The notes under the pieces were generated by a model. That model saw only the letters and a program-made list of their open reading frames with translations, searched no databases and had not been told where the DNA came from. 64,000 nucleotides of DNA, from positions 124,001 through 188,000 of the forward strand of contig NZ_BBNN01000020.1 of NCBI RefSeq assembly GCF_000829695.1, written 5' to 3'. Positions 9,208 through 17,604 of this stretch are shown one piece after another. This DNA comes from Streptomyces sp. NBRC 110035 (GTDB lineage Bacteria > Actinomycetota > Actinomycetes > Streptomycetales > Streptomycetaceae). Each line of letters starts with the position of its first letter. Position 1 is the stretch's first letter. The position numbers and the translations under genes were made by a program.

Positions 9208-10530
9208 TCAGACACGAGCGGTGGAGACCGGTGTGTTGAGCAGAGCGCGGGTGTGGGCGGCGGCGCGGATGCCGGTTTCGACGGCGCCGTCCATCCACAA
9301 GGCGTTGTAGCTGGTGGAGGTGTCACCTCCGGCGAAGGCGATGCGTCCTTCTGGGGCGCTGATGGCGGGCCCGTGCGTGGTGAGCCAGCCGGGGCGGTAG
9401 GCGATCCAGGTACCGCGGGCGTAGGGGTCGTGGTTCCAGTCGTGGCTGTGCACCGCCCTGACACGGGCTGCGGGCGCGTAGGCGGCCAGGGCCTTTTGCG
9501 CCCCGCCCAGGGTGTACAGGTCGGGGGAGGCCACGGGGTCACCGAAGCCGGTGAGCAGGCTGCCCTGGTCGGTGACCCTTTCGGTGCGGATCCACTGGAA
9601 TCCGTCCGGACTTCCCGCGGCGAAGAAGTGCGGCTCGGGCAGGCCCTCGGCCAGCAGCCAGACCTTGGCGAAGTGACCGGCGTGCCCCTGTGCGGTGACG
9701 GCCTGCTTCGCGGAGTGCAGGGCCGGGCTGAAGTCGATGCCCTGCCAGCAGTTCAATGGAGTGGCGACGATCGCGGTGCGGGCGAGGAACCGCTCCTCGG
9801 CGTCGGTGATGACCTCGACGTGGTCGGAGGTCTGGGCGACACGGCGAACGGGTGAGGAGAGGTGGACCTCGGCGCCGGCATCGGCGATGAGGGCGTCCAG
9901 GAGTGTCTTCGTCCCGTCGCGGAAGCTGTCGAGGACATCGAGGGCCAGCGTCTGCTGCGCGAAGGGGGTGTAGCGGCTGGCGATCTCGCCGAGGAGGTAC
10001 AGGGCGGAGATCTCGTCGGCGGGGGCCCCGTAGTGCACCGACGCCTGCTGACTGAGCGTGGCGACCACTGTGGCGGACAGGCCGAGCGTGCCCAGGTACT
10101 GGCGGACCGACACGTCCAGCGGACGGGTGCGGTCGGGGACGTGGAGGTAGGGGAGAGTGGCCTGGGCGGTCTCGGTGATGCGCCGGACAGCCTCATCGAT
10201 TTCGGCACCGTAGCCGGGGGGCAGGGCCTGCGGGTCAGTGTGGCGCATGCCGTCGATGATCAGGCTGCTGACGGTCGTACTGGGGGTTTGGACGACGGGC
10301 AGGTGGTAGCGGTCGGCCTCGACGTAGATGTGGCGGAAGGTGTCGCGGCGGCCCAGCCACATGCCGCCGAGGTCGACGGCTGTGCCGGTGCCGGGGAAGG
10401 TACAGGTCCAGGTGCGCCCCCCGAGGCGGTCGCGGGCTTCCAGCAGCACCACGGAATGCCCGGCTGTCCCCAGTTCGCGTGCGGCGGTGGCGCCGGAGAT
10501 GCCGCCGCCGATGATGATCACGTCGTGCAT
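9208..10530 (-). CDS. Flavin-dependent amine oxidase, second copy
   Basis: A 440-residue MAO-family flavoenzyme. It has VIIIGGGISGATAARELG at the extreme N-terminus, EARDRLGGRTWT and VDLGGMWLG for FAD binding, and a C-terminal GRIAFAGGDTSTSYNALWMD segment closing the FAD site, followed by GAVETGIRAA. Expected chemistry is oxidation of an amine to an aldehyde. It lies 70 bases downstream of the leftward aromatic decarboxylase gene and is very likely co-transcribed with it, which makes a decarboxylated aromatic amine (tyramine, phenethylamine or a hydroxylated form) the natural candidate substrate. It shares architecture with the oxidase at 3171, but the sequences differ clearly between the conserved FAD blocks. 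The product identity is inference. Confidence 0.88.
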   Translation of the reverse strand: MHDVIIIGGGISGATAARELGTAGHSVVLLEARDRLGGRTWTCTFPGTGTAVDLGGMWLGRRDTFRHIYVEADRYHLPVVQTPSTTVSSLIIDGMRHTDPQALPPGYGAEIDEAVRRITETAQATLPYLHVPDRTRPLDVSVRQYLGTLGLSATVVATLSQQASVHYGAPADEISALYLLGEIASRYTPFAQQTLALDVLDSFRDGTKTLLDALIADAGAEVHLSSPVRRVAQTSDHVEVITDAEERFLARTAIVATPLNCWQGIDFSPALHSAKQAVTAQGHAGHFAKVWLLAEGLPEPHFFAAGSPDGFQWIRTERVTDQGSLLTGFGDPVASPDLYTLGGAQKALAAYAPAARVRAVHSHDWNHDPYARGTWIAYRPGWLTTHGPAISAPEGRIAFAGGDTSTSYNALWMDGAVETGIRAAAHTRALLNTPVSTARV

Positions 10531-10599
10531 GTGTGCTCCTGAAGGGTCGGCCGAGGTTTCGGCGCGTGGTGCGAAGCGGCTCGGTCGCCTCGCCGGGGG

Positions 10600-12033
10600 T
10601 CAGGGTGCGGTCTCGGCGCGCACCTCGGCGGCGATCCGGTCCCAGGCCAGTCGCACGTGCCGCGGCTCGGTGCCCGGCGCGCCGATGGCCATGCGCAGCA
10701 GTACCCGGCCGCCGGCCTTGGTGTGGGTGAGGTACAGATCGCCTGAGTCGTTCAGCCGCTGCATCACCCGCAGCGTGGCCGCGTCCGCCTCCGTGTCGGA
10801 CAGCCCAGGCCACAGCGGGCGAAAGCAGACCAGGCCCAGCGGGTGGTGCGGGTGCAGATGGAATGCCGTGTCGGCCTCGATCCCCCCGGCCAGCTCCCGC
10901 GCCAGGCCGATGCCGCTGCGGATGTGTGCCCGCAGCCCCTGCGCGCCGTACCAGCGGATCACCGACCACAGCTTGAGCGCTCGGAAGCGGCGGCCGAGCG
11001 GGATCTGCCAGTCGCGGTAGTCGATGACCTCGCCGGAGGCGGTGGCCTGGTTGCGCAGGTATTCGGGGAGGACCGAGAGCGCGCCCACCAGCGGTGCGCG
11101 GTCGGCCACCCACATCGCGGTGCAGTCGAAGTTGGTGAGCATCCACTTGTGCGGGTTGGTGACGTAGGAGTCGGCGTACTGAGCCAGTCCATCGTTGAGC
11201 CACCGCAGTTCCGGGCACACCGCCGCCACACCCGCATAGGCCGCGTCCACGTGCAGCCAGGCGCCGTTGTCGCGGCACACCGCGCCGACCTCGGGAACCG
11301 GGTCGATCGCGGTAGTGGAGGTGGTGCCGACGGTTGCGCAAACCAGCAGTGGAACGGCACCGGCCGCGCGGTCCTGGGCGATCATCGTCTCCAGACAGGC
11401 CGGGTCCATCCCCAGGGTCTGCTGATCGACGTCCACCACCCGCACGGCAGCCGCGCCGATCCCACAGATCCGTGCGGCCTTCACCAGCGAGGAGTGGGTC
11501 TCCGAGCTGGTGTAGATCGTGTACCGCGCGGTGATGCCCTCCCGCCGCGGGTTCCCATCGCTGGCCCGGTGCAGCGCGGCGACGACTGCCACCAGCGCTG
11601 CGCTGGACGCCGAGTCCTGGATGACCCCGTTCCCCCGGAACGTGTCCGGCAGTCCCAAAAGGTGCACCAGCCAGTCCATCACCCGGGTCTCGAGCTCGGT
11701 GCAGGCCGGACTGGTCGCCCACAGCATGCCCTGAACGCCCAGCCCGGACGAGAGAAGGTCGCCCAGAATTGCCGGACCGCTGGCGTTGGCCGGGAAGTAC
11801 GCGAAGAACGAAGGATGCTGCCAGTGCGTGATGCCGGGCAGCAGCACCCGGTCCAAGTCCGCCATGACCCCCTCGAACCCCTCACCGGTCTCCGGCGGGC
11901 TCTGCGGCAGCGCGTCCAACACCTCACCCGGTACGAGCTGGGACCGCACGGGGTACGACTCGATCTTCTCCTGGTAGGCGGCGATCCAGTCGATCACCTG
12001 CCGGCCGTAGCGGCGGAACTCATCGGGCGTCAT
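10600..12033 (-). CDS. Aromatic-L-amino-acid decarboxylase, PLP group II
   Basis: A 477-residue PLP enzyme expected to turn an aromatic L-amino acid into the arylethylamine plus CO2. Family landmarks are WQHPSFFAYFPANAS near the N-terminus, the His stacking on PLP in SSETHSSLVKAA, DAAYAG for the PLP nitrogen contact, and the Schiff-base Lys in TNPHKWMLTNFDCTAMW. I place the start at ATG 12033 (MTPDEFRRYGRQVIDWIAAY), which is where members of the family begin; the longer frame to 12174 overlaps a hairpin with a T-tract and has no conservation. It is divergent from the aromatic hydroxylase at 12343 and followed by an amine oxidase. The three enzymes make a short route from an aromatic amino acid to an aldehyde. 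Confidence 0.9.
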   Translation of the reverse strand: MTPDEFRRYGRQVIDWIAAYQEKIESYPVRSQLVPGEVLDALPQSPPETGEGFEGVMADLDRVLLPGITHWQHPSFFAYFPANASGPAILGDLLSSGLGVQGMLWATSPACTELETRVMDWLVHLLGLPDTFRGNGVIQDSASSAALVAVVAALHRASDGNPRREGITARYTIYTSSETHSSLVKAARICGIGAAAVRVVDVDQQTLGMDPACLETMIAQDRAAGAVPLLVCATVGTTSTTAIDPVPEVGAVCRDNGAWLHVDAAYAGVAAVCPELRWLNDGLAQYADSYVTNPHKWMLTNFDCTAMWVADRAPLVGALSVLPEYLRNQATASGEVIDYRDWQIPLGRRFRALKLWSVIRWYGAQGLRAHIRSGIGLARELAGGIEADTAFHLHPHHPLGLVCFRPLWPGLSDTEADAATLRVMQRLNDSGDLYLTHTKAGGRVLLRMAIGAPGTEPRHVRLAWDRIAAEVRAETAP

Positions 12034-12342
12034 ATGCCCACGCGCGACACTGCTTCCCGACACCGTACTCCAAATGATTGGCGTGGATTCCCAGCCCGAC
12101 TCCCCTAGAGTCGGGCTTTTTTCATACCGCAGTGCCCGGCGATCTGCGCGAGAATGGCTGCGGTGCTCAGTCAAGCACCCCTGGGCGGGAAGGCAGAGCC
12201 AAAAGGCGGGAGTTCACCCTATTCGGTCGCCTGGCGAGGTCGCAGGTGCCCGGCGTGGGATCCCTCAACCGGGCGCCCCGAGTGGAAGAGTTCCTCGTGC
12301 GCAACGTCCTTAAAACACTGGAACGGGGATGGGTGACCAGTT
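12034..12342. promoter_or_regulatory. Divergent control region between decarboxylase and hydroxylase genes
   Basis: About 310 bases separate the two divergent starts. It holds an excellent intrinsic terminator in rightward orientation (12093-12122), which is odd for a region from which both genes should be read away. The remaining 220 bases before ATG 12343 could be a transcribed leader. No clear -35/-10 pair or operator palindrome is seen, and no coding sequence is supported. Confidence 0.4.
12093..12122 (+). terminator. Intrinsic terminator with T-tract upstream of the hydroxylase gene
   Basis: Ten-base arms AGCCCGACTC (12093-12102) and GAGTCGGGCT (12108-12117) around a 5-base loop are followed by a run of seven T residues. 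It is oriented rightward and lies 220 bases before the aromatic hydroxylase start and 60 bases outside the decarboxylase start. It may be an attenuator or end a short or antisense transcript. Confidence 0.8.
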
Positions 12343-13140
12343 ATGACTCCTGTGAATGAGCACCGCGCGGAGACGGGAGGACGGATTGACGAGCCGTGTG
12401 CTCGGCGGAGGAGAGAAATTACGCAGGCGATCCGCAGGGCGGGCGGGCTCAACTCGCACCCGGTGACCTACAGCACAGAGGAAGACGAGCTGTGGGGCAC
12501 GATGGTGTCGAAGCTCAACGCCATGCACTCCCGCGTCGCCAGTTCGCGCTACCTCCGGGCCAAGGAGCGGCTGCCGCTGCCCGTCACCCACACGCCCAGG
12601 ATCGACGACCTCGGGCGGCGCCTGAACAACCTCACGGGGTTCCGCCTGCTCCCGGTCGACGGGCTGACCCCGGTAAGGGACTTCTACGGGCGCTTCGGCG
12701 ACGACATCTTCTCGACGACCATGTATCTGCGTTGCCCCAGCCAGCCCCACTACAGCCCCGAGCCCGACATGCTGCACGAGCTCGTCGGTCATGTCGTCAT
12801 GCTGGCCGACCCGCAGTTCGCCGATCTCTACCGGCTGTTCGGAAAAGCAGCGAACAACGCCACTTCCGAGCAGGACCTCCAGGCGATCAGCCAGGTCTTC
12901 TGGTTCACGATGGAGACAGGTCTCGTGCAGGAGGACGGCCGGACCAAAGCATACGGAGCGGCCCTCCTGTCATCGAGCGGAGAACTCGCCAAGCTCGACT
13001 CCTGCCTGGTCGATGAATTCTCCATCCAGGAAATGATCGCATCAGATTACGACATCTCCACTTACCAGGGGCGGTTGTTCATCGCACAATCCGTCGAGCA
13101 AATGGTCAGCGAAGTCCGCTCCTTCTTGGCGCGTGCTTGA
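12343..13140 (+). CDS. Biopterin-dependent aromatic amino acid hydroxylase (phenylalanine hydroxylase-like)
   Basis: A 265-residue non-haem iron monooxygenase of the PhhA type, expected to hydroxylate the ring of Phe or a related amino acid using O2 and a tetrahydropterin. The iron site is intact: YSPEPDMLHELVGHVVML supplies the two His ligands, and FWFTMETGL supplies the Glu. The core LTGFRLLPVDGL and the segment QVFWFTMETGLVQEDG match bacterial enzymes of the usual size. The N-terminal 35 residues are charged and weakly conserved. ATG 12343 has no strong ribosome site (GATGGGTGA at about 12329). Members of this family include para- and meta-hydroxylases, so regiochemistry cannot be read from sequence. 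It is divergent from the decarboxylase and followed 110 bases later by an O-methyltransferase gene. Confidence 0.88.
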   Translation: MTPVNEHRAETGGRIDEPCARRRREITQAIRRAGGLNSHPVTYSTEEDELWGTMVSKLNAMHSRVASSRYLRAKERLPLPVTHTPRIDDLGRRLNNLTGFRLLPVDGLTPVRDFYGRFGDDIFSTTMYLRCPSQPHYSPEPDMLHELVGHVVMLADPQFADLYRLFGKAANNATSEQDLQAISQVFWFTMETGLVQEDGRTKAYGAALLSSSGELAKLDSCLVDEFSIQEMIASDYDISTYQGRLFIAQSVEQMVSEVRSFLARA

Positions 13141-13250
13141 AATCGAAATTTCTTCATGCATGGCCGCGTGTCGGCGGAGGTAGCCCGCGGGGGTGCATTA
13201 TATCTCGGATTTACATTCCAATTGCATGCAGCGAAGGCGGTGGCGAAGCC

Positions 13251-14330
13251 ATGACCACGACGAATGTCGGCAGCCGGTCATACGACATGGGAACTCAGGT
13301 GCACGACCCAGCCGCGGTGCGGCTGGTGGAGATCACCCTGGGGTTCTGGATCGGGCAGGCCGTGGGTGCGTTCGCACGACTGGGCATCGCGGACGCGTTC
13401 GCCGGTCAGCACCGGACCGTGGATGATCTGGCCGCCCGAACCGACTGCGATCCCCGAGGACTGTGCCGGCTGCTGAGTTCGCTGACCGGTGTCGGAGTCG
13501 TCCGTGTGGTCTCGCCCGGCGTATTCGCCCTCGGCGAGTTGGGACAGCTCCTCCGCACCGACCACCCCCAGTCCATGCGAGACCTCGCGGTGCTCCAGAG
13601 CCGGCCGTGGATGTGGCGGGTCTTCGAACAGCTCCAGCACGCGGTCTCCACCGGTGGCGCCCCCATCCAGGACGTCCTCGGCGTCGACTGCTACTGGACC
13701 TGGCTGCACGGTCGGCCCGAGGAGCGGCAGGTATTCGATGCCGGGATGGTGTCGGTGGCCAAGGTTCTCCAGATCCCCACCGCACTCTCCTACGACTATC
13801 GAAACGTACGCCGGATCGTCGACATCGGCGGTGGCCTCGGGCAGGTGCTGACTGCGATCCTCAACGCCAACCCCCACATCGACGGCACACTCTTCGACCA
13901 GCCGGCCACCGTCGCCGACGCCGCTCAGGCACTGGCGGACGCGGGGCTGGCAGACCGGTGCTCCGTGGCGGGGGGCGACATGTTCCAGGCCGTACCCGCA
14001 GGCGGCGACACCTATCTGCTGTCCTTCGTGCTGATGGACTGGGACGACGAACATGCGGAGCGGCTGTTGCGCAAGGTGGCGGCCGTGCTCCCCGTACGCG
14101 GGCGGGTCTTGGTCCTCGACTGCCTGGCGGACCACCCCACCGACACCGGTTCGTCGGGGCACCCCTTCCACATGGGGCGCACGGTCGACCTGTTCCAGAT
14201 GTGCATGGGCAGCGCCCGGGTCCGCAGTCGCGCGGAGTTCGAAGAACTCTATGCCCGCGCAGGCCTGCGGCTCCATGCGCTTCACCTGCCGCAGGCACCG
14301 GTTGGCCTGATGGAGGTAGTCCCTGGCTGA
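13251..14330 (+). CDS. O-methyltransferase with N-terminal dimerisation domain
   Basis: A 359-residue SAM-dependent methyltransferase of the plant-COMT-like (Methyltransf_2) family. The N-terminal 100 residues form the helical dimerisation domain (GFWIGQAVGAFARLGIADAF, then LLSSLTGVGVV). The catalytic domain has the SAM motif VDIGGGLGQVLTAIL, LFDQPATV, and the DWDDEHAERLL segment with the catalytic-His region. Such enzymes methylate phenolic or polyketide hydroxyls. ATG 13251 is preferred because GAAGGCGG precedes it; the 38 upstream residues are non-coding in look. It follows the aromatic hydroxylase gene in the same direction, so a ring hydroxyl made by that enzyme or downstream of it is a reasonable acceptor. 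That link is inference. Confidence 0.88.
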   Translation: MTTTNVGSRSYDMGTQVHDPAAVRLVEITLGFWIGQAVGAFARLGIADAFAGQHRTVDDLAARTDCDPRGLCRLLSSLTGVGVVRVVSPGVFALGELGQLLRTDHPQSMRDLAVLQSRPWMWRVFEQLQHAVSTGGAPIQDVLGVDCYWTWLHGRPEERQVFDAGMVSVAKVLQIPTALSYDYRNVRRIVDIGGGLGQVLTAILNANPHIDGTLFDQPATVADAAQALADAGLADRCSVAGGDMFQAVPAGGDTYLLSFVLMDWDDEHAERLLRKVAAVLPVRGRVLVLDCLADHPTDTGSSGHPFHMGRTVDLFQMCMGSARVRSRAEFEELYARAGLRLHALHLPQAPVGLMEVVPG

Positions 14331-14403
14331 GAGGGCGCCCCGTTCTCCTGTGAGCCTCCGCTCCGGACCGGTCGGCCCACTGGTGTCCCGTTAGCCTGTC
14401 GGT

Positions 14404-15798
14404 ATGACGGAGCACGTCGTGCACCACGGTGCGAGGGGTCTGGTCACTCCGGAGGAGGCGGACGCACTGTGGGCCGTTCTGACGGCCGACGGTACCGTGC
14501 CGGCGGTCGCCGGGCCGTTCACCCACCGGCCTTCCCCCGCCCGGGCGGGGTATGTCCTCGTCGGGTGCCGTGTCGTCACGGCGGTTCAGGTGGGCGGGGA
14601 CCGGTGGCGTGTTCCGGAGGCCCAGGTGCGCGAAGCGGCGGCGGAGTTGAACGCGGTGCGGATGGACCGGCGGGACCTGGTCCGTGTCGGTCCCTTCCGC
14701 GCGTCGCAGGGGCCCGCGTACGACGAGGAGACACGGATGCGTTGGCGGCGGCGCGTCGCGGACGAGCTGGCGGGGCCGGCCGGTCCCGGGCGCACGGCAG
14801 GTCGACCGACTCACCTGGCGGGGATCGACTGGCGGCGAGTGCTGGTGGAGCGCGACCGTGCCGGGACCCGGACGTGGTGGCTGCCGCGCACGGTGGTGAG
14901 GCTGCTCGACGCGGCCGAGCACGCCGAGACACGGTGGCTGCGAGCCGAGGCGATCGGTGAAGGGGACGTGGCCGGGGGACCGGCCGCGACCGCTTCTTCC
15001 CCCGCCGCCCGGCAGGACGTGGGAGCCGATGGCGGGCCGGCGCCGCGCTTCGCGGGTACCGTGTCGCCACCGGATCCCGTGGAGCAGGGCGTGTCACAGC
15101 TCTCCGAGGAGGCCACCGCTCCGCCCCGCCCGTACGGGAAAGAGCTCGAAGGCCGTCGGTACTCCGTGCTCAGCAGAGAGCCCGGCATCACGGAGAGGGT
15201 GGCCGGGTGGCTCTGCGCCGTCTGCCTCCGTGTGCCCGCCGCGGTCCTCGACCACTGCCACGAGCACGGCTATGTCCGCGCCCCCGTCTGCCAGTCCTGC
15301 AACACGCGGGAACGTCCCGACCACCTCTACGCCACCGACGCCCGCGTCACGGACCGCTGCCTCCGCCTCTTCCGCACCGACGCCGAGACATGGCTCCGCC
15401 ACTGGCACCGCTGTACCGGCTGTCGCGCGCGCACCGTCCTGCCGCTGCCGCACCTCGCCGCGTGGACGGCGTTCATCGCCTGCCGGTCCCTGCGCCCGAC
15501 CCACCGGACTCCGGGCGGACGCAAACCCTGCGGAGCCCTGCGTGTGTCCTGGACGGGCAGTCAGAACACGCCGCGGGCCTGTCTGCTCACCGTCATGGTC
15601 GACTTCTGTCCCTCCGGCGAGCACCGGATCCTGGCCCGGGTCCCCTACCGCGAGGCCGTCCGGTTGTTCCACGACTGGCTGGCCGAGACGGCCCCCGCCG
15701 TGGCCGCTGCGGCCGGTCCCGACCGGGTGGACGGCCTCCCGACCCAGCCCCGCCCGGTCGTCGTGGACACCAGTGGTGACGGCTTGGCACTGTTCTGA
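14404..15798 (+). CDS. Recombination endonuclease VII-domain (His-Me finger) protein
   Basis: A 464-residue protein. The middle (about residues 262-305) reads WLCAVCLRVPAAVLDHCHEH, then YVRAPVCQSCNTR. This is the zinc-binding and DH catalytic core of the endonuclease VII / HNH-like superfamily (paired CxxC motifs with DHCH between). The first 200 residues and the last 150 carry no motif I recognise, except an additional CTGC pair near residue 340. Start ATG 14404 follows the O-methyltransferase gene by 73 bases. Similar stand-alone proteins occur widely in Streptomyces; DNA cleavage is expected from the fold but the biological role is unknown. It is probably not part of the biosynthetic locus to its left. 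Confidence 0.75.
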   Translation: MTEHVVHHGARGLVTPEEADALWAVLTADGTVPAVAGPFTHRPSPARAGYVLVGCRVVTAVQVGGDRWRVPEAQVREAAAELNAVRMDRRDLVRVGPFRASQGPAYDEETRMRWRRRVADELAGPAGPGRTAGRPTHLAGIDWRRVLVERDRAGTRTWWLPRTVVRLLDAAEHAETRWLRAEAIGEGDVAGGPAATASSPAARQDVGADGGPAPRFAGTVSPPDPVEQGVSQLSEEATAPPRPYGKELEGRRYSVLSREPGITERVAGWLCAVCLRVPAAVLDHCHEHGYVRAPVCQSCNTRERPDHLYATDARVTDRCLRLFRTDAETWLRHWHRCTGCRARTVLPLPHLAAWTAFIACRSLRPTHRTPGGRKPCGALRVSWTGSQNTPRACLLTVMVDFCPSGEHRILARVPYREAVRLFHDWLAETAPAVAAAAGPDRVDGLPTQPRPVVVDTSGDGLALF

Positions 15799-15869
15799 GG
15801 CGGTGTGCCGCGCACGGCGAGGCGGACTCCGGCGCCATGGCACGGGCTGAACCGCCCCGTATGGCGTTG

Positions 15870-16005
15870 CGTACATCCCGGCAGGCGTCGGCGTCGTCGG
15901 CGTCGTCGGCGCGGCCGGCGGTCTCGGCGCAGATGCGGCAGTGCTCATGGCGCTGTGCGTGCCGGCTGCACAGATCGTGACTGCGCCGGCAGACGATGAG
16001 GCATG
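15870..16005 (-). pseudogene. Remnant of a four-helix-bundle copper-storage (Csp, DUF326-like) gene
   Basis: On the minus strand the frame reads CLIVCRRSHDLCSRHAQRHE followed by HCRICAET. This matches the C-terminal repeat of Csp-type proteins (CxxxxxxC...HxxxHEHCRICAE). After it, the expected C..C...C pattern is replaced by an Asp/Ala run (RADDADDADACRD) that comes from simple GGCGTC repeats. There is no start codon in context and the rest of the gene is missing. It lies just upstream of the metal ABC operon, within the 295-base gap 15799-16093, where I see no clear promoter box. Confidence 0.5.
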
Positions 16006-16093
16006 CCCCGACTGCGCGGTGAGCAACGTGTGGCGATCCGCGGGAACCAGCCGCTCCTTCCTTCCGACTGTTGTGGGGGAGCGAGGAGGTGGC

Positions 16094-16729
16094 ATGGACG
16101 GTCTGGACGTCCGGATGTGTGAAGTCGTCTGCCGTCACGGCCGGGTGGACGCCGTGCGGGACGTCGGCCTGGACGTCGGGGCGGGCCAGCGGGTGGCGTT
16201 GACCGGCACCAACGGTTCGGGCAAGACCACCTTGCTACGAGCTGTCCTTGGCCTGCACCGTCAGTACGCCGGCCGGATCCTCGTCGGCGGTCGGGGCACG
16301 GAGAGCGCGGCCGAGTGGGCATGGCGGCGCCGGGCGTGCGCGTGGATTCCGCAGAAACCCGCGGTCGGCCGGTTCCCGCTGCTGGCAGGGGAGTTGCTGG
16401 CAAGCAGCGGCGCGCGCGTCGAGGCGGTGGAGGCGGCGGAGAAGCTGGGCGTCGGGTCGTTGACCGGCCGGCCGCTGCACACGCTCTCCGGAGGCCAGCT
16501 GCAACGCATGTATCTGGCCCGCGCGGTCGGCTGTGTCGCGGCCGGCGCGGGGGTGCTGCTGGCCGACGAGCCCACCGCCGCGCTCGACTTCGCGGGACAG
16601 GAGGAGGCCGCCGACGTCCTGCTGTCCCTGCCCGTCACCGTCGTGGTCGTCACGCACGACCGGGCGCTCGCCGATCGCTGCGACCGGGTGCTGGAGATGG
16701 CCGCCGGCCGGCTGAGGGAGGTCCGGTGA
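16094..16729 (+). CDS. Metal ABC transporter ATP-binding protein (ZnuC-like)
   Basis: A 211-residue ATPase with Walker A GTNGSGKTTLLRA, Q-loop region (AWIPQKP), signature LSGGQLQRMYLARA, Walker B GVLLADEPT and a switch His (VVVTHDRALA). Together with the permease and the solute-binding lipoprotein that overlap or follow, it forms a cluster-9 type metal importer (Zn, Mn or Fe). ATG 16094 has a strong ribosome site GAGGAGGT. The gene ends in a 4-base overlap with the permease (GTGA). The next two genes define the transporter class; the ATPase alone could serve any importer. Confidence 0.85.
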   Translation: MDGLDVRMCEVVCRHGRVDAVRDVGLDVGAGQRVALTGTNGSGKTTLLRAVLGLHRQYAGRILVGGRGTESAAEWAWRRRACAWIPQKPAVGRFPLLAGELLASSGARVEAVEAAEKLGVGSLTGRPLHTLSGGQLQRMYLARAVGCVAAGAGVLLADEPTAALDFAGQEEAADVLLSLPVTVVVVTHDRALADRCDRVLEMAAGRLREVR

Positions 16730-17604
16730 ACACCCTCGCCGCCACCGACCTCGGGCCGCTCCTCCAGCTCTTACCCGTCCAACGCGCCGGAACGGCACTG
16801 CTGTTGGCTGCGATCGGTCTCCCCGTGATCGGTGTCGTGATCGTCGGGCTCGACATCATGCCGGTGCGGTTCGCGATGATGCACGTCGCGCTGCTGGGCA
16901 TCGCGGTCGGACTGCTGACCGGGCTCGACCCCATGCTGTGCGCCCTCGTCGCCTGCGCCCTGGCGGGTGCCGGGGTCGCGCCGCTCGCGCGCACGCCGGA
17001 CGGCCTGTCGGGCGCGATGGGTTTGCTGATGAGTCTGGCGATCGCCGCCGCGCTGCTGCTTCTTGCCGTGTCCGGGGTGAACGCGCAGGGCGCGTTCGCG
17101 CTGCTGTGGGGCTCGATCCTGTCCGTGGGCACGGCCGACCTGTGGCTGCTGGGCGTGCTCGCGGTCGTCGTACCGGCGCTGTTCTGGTGGCGTCGCCGCG
17201 ATCTCGCCCTGCTGCTCCACGACCGTGAACTCGCCCTTTCCTCGGGCGTACGCGTCGACCTGCTCACCCTCCTGCTGCTCGTCCTGGTCGCGGTGTCCGT
17301 GGCCGGAGCCATCAAACTGACCGGTGCGCTGCTCGTCGACGCGCTGACCCTGCTGCCCGCGCTGGCCGCGAGGCGGCTGGGCACCTCCCTGAAGTCCATC
17401 ACCGCCTGGGCGGTGGGCATCGGTGTCGTCGTGAACCTCACCGGGTTCCTTGTCGCGTTGAAGCTCGACTGGCCGCCCGGGCCCGTGCTCGTCCTGACGG
17501 CCGGGATCGTCGTCCTGGCCGTCCATCTCATTCCCGAACGGAGAATCAGCTCATGGCGCGCATCCGCGTCCGCATCATCCGTGTCCCTTCCCTTCTCGCA
17601 CTGA
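16726..17604 (+). CDS. Metal ABC transporter permease (ZnuB family)
   Basis: A 292-residue membrane protein with eight or nine hydrophobic segments and the ABC-3 family pattern (VRFAMMHVALLGIAVGLLTG, KLTGALLVDALTLLPALAAR). It starts at GTG 16726 on the stop of the ATPase gene, with GAGGGAGG upstream, and its 3' end overlaps the binding-protein gene by 52 bases in another frame. The sixteenth codon is TTA, the rare Leu codon read by the bldA tRNA in Streptomyces, so its translation may be held back until development begins. Such a codon is unusual in a housekeeping metal importer. Substrate is most likely zinc or manganese, by family. Confidence 0.85.
   Translation: MNTLAATDLGPLLQLLPVQRAGTALLLAAIGLPVIGVVIVGLDIMPVRFAMMHVALLGIAVGLLTGLDPMLCALVACALAGAGVAPLARTPDGLSGAMGLLMSLAIAAALLLLAVSGVNAQGAFALLWGSILSVGTADLWLLGVLAVVVPALFWWRRRDLALLLHDRELALSSGVRVDLLTLLLLVLVAVSVAGAIKLTGALLVDALTLLPALAARRLGTSLKSITAWAVGIGVVVNLTGFLVALKLDWPPGPVLVLTAGIVVLAVHLIPERRISSWRASASASSVSLPFSH

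Noticed and set aside
15799..16093. Zur box upstream of the metal ABC importer
   Set aside because: No TGAAAAT/ATTTTCA-like sequence found in the gap, unlike the operon at 43307.
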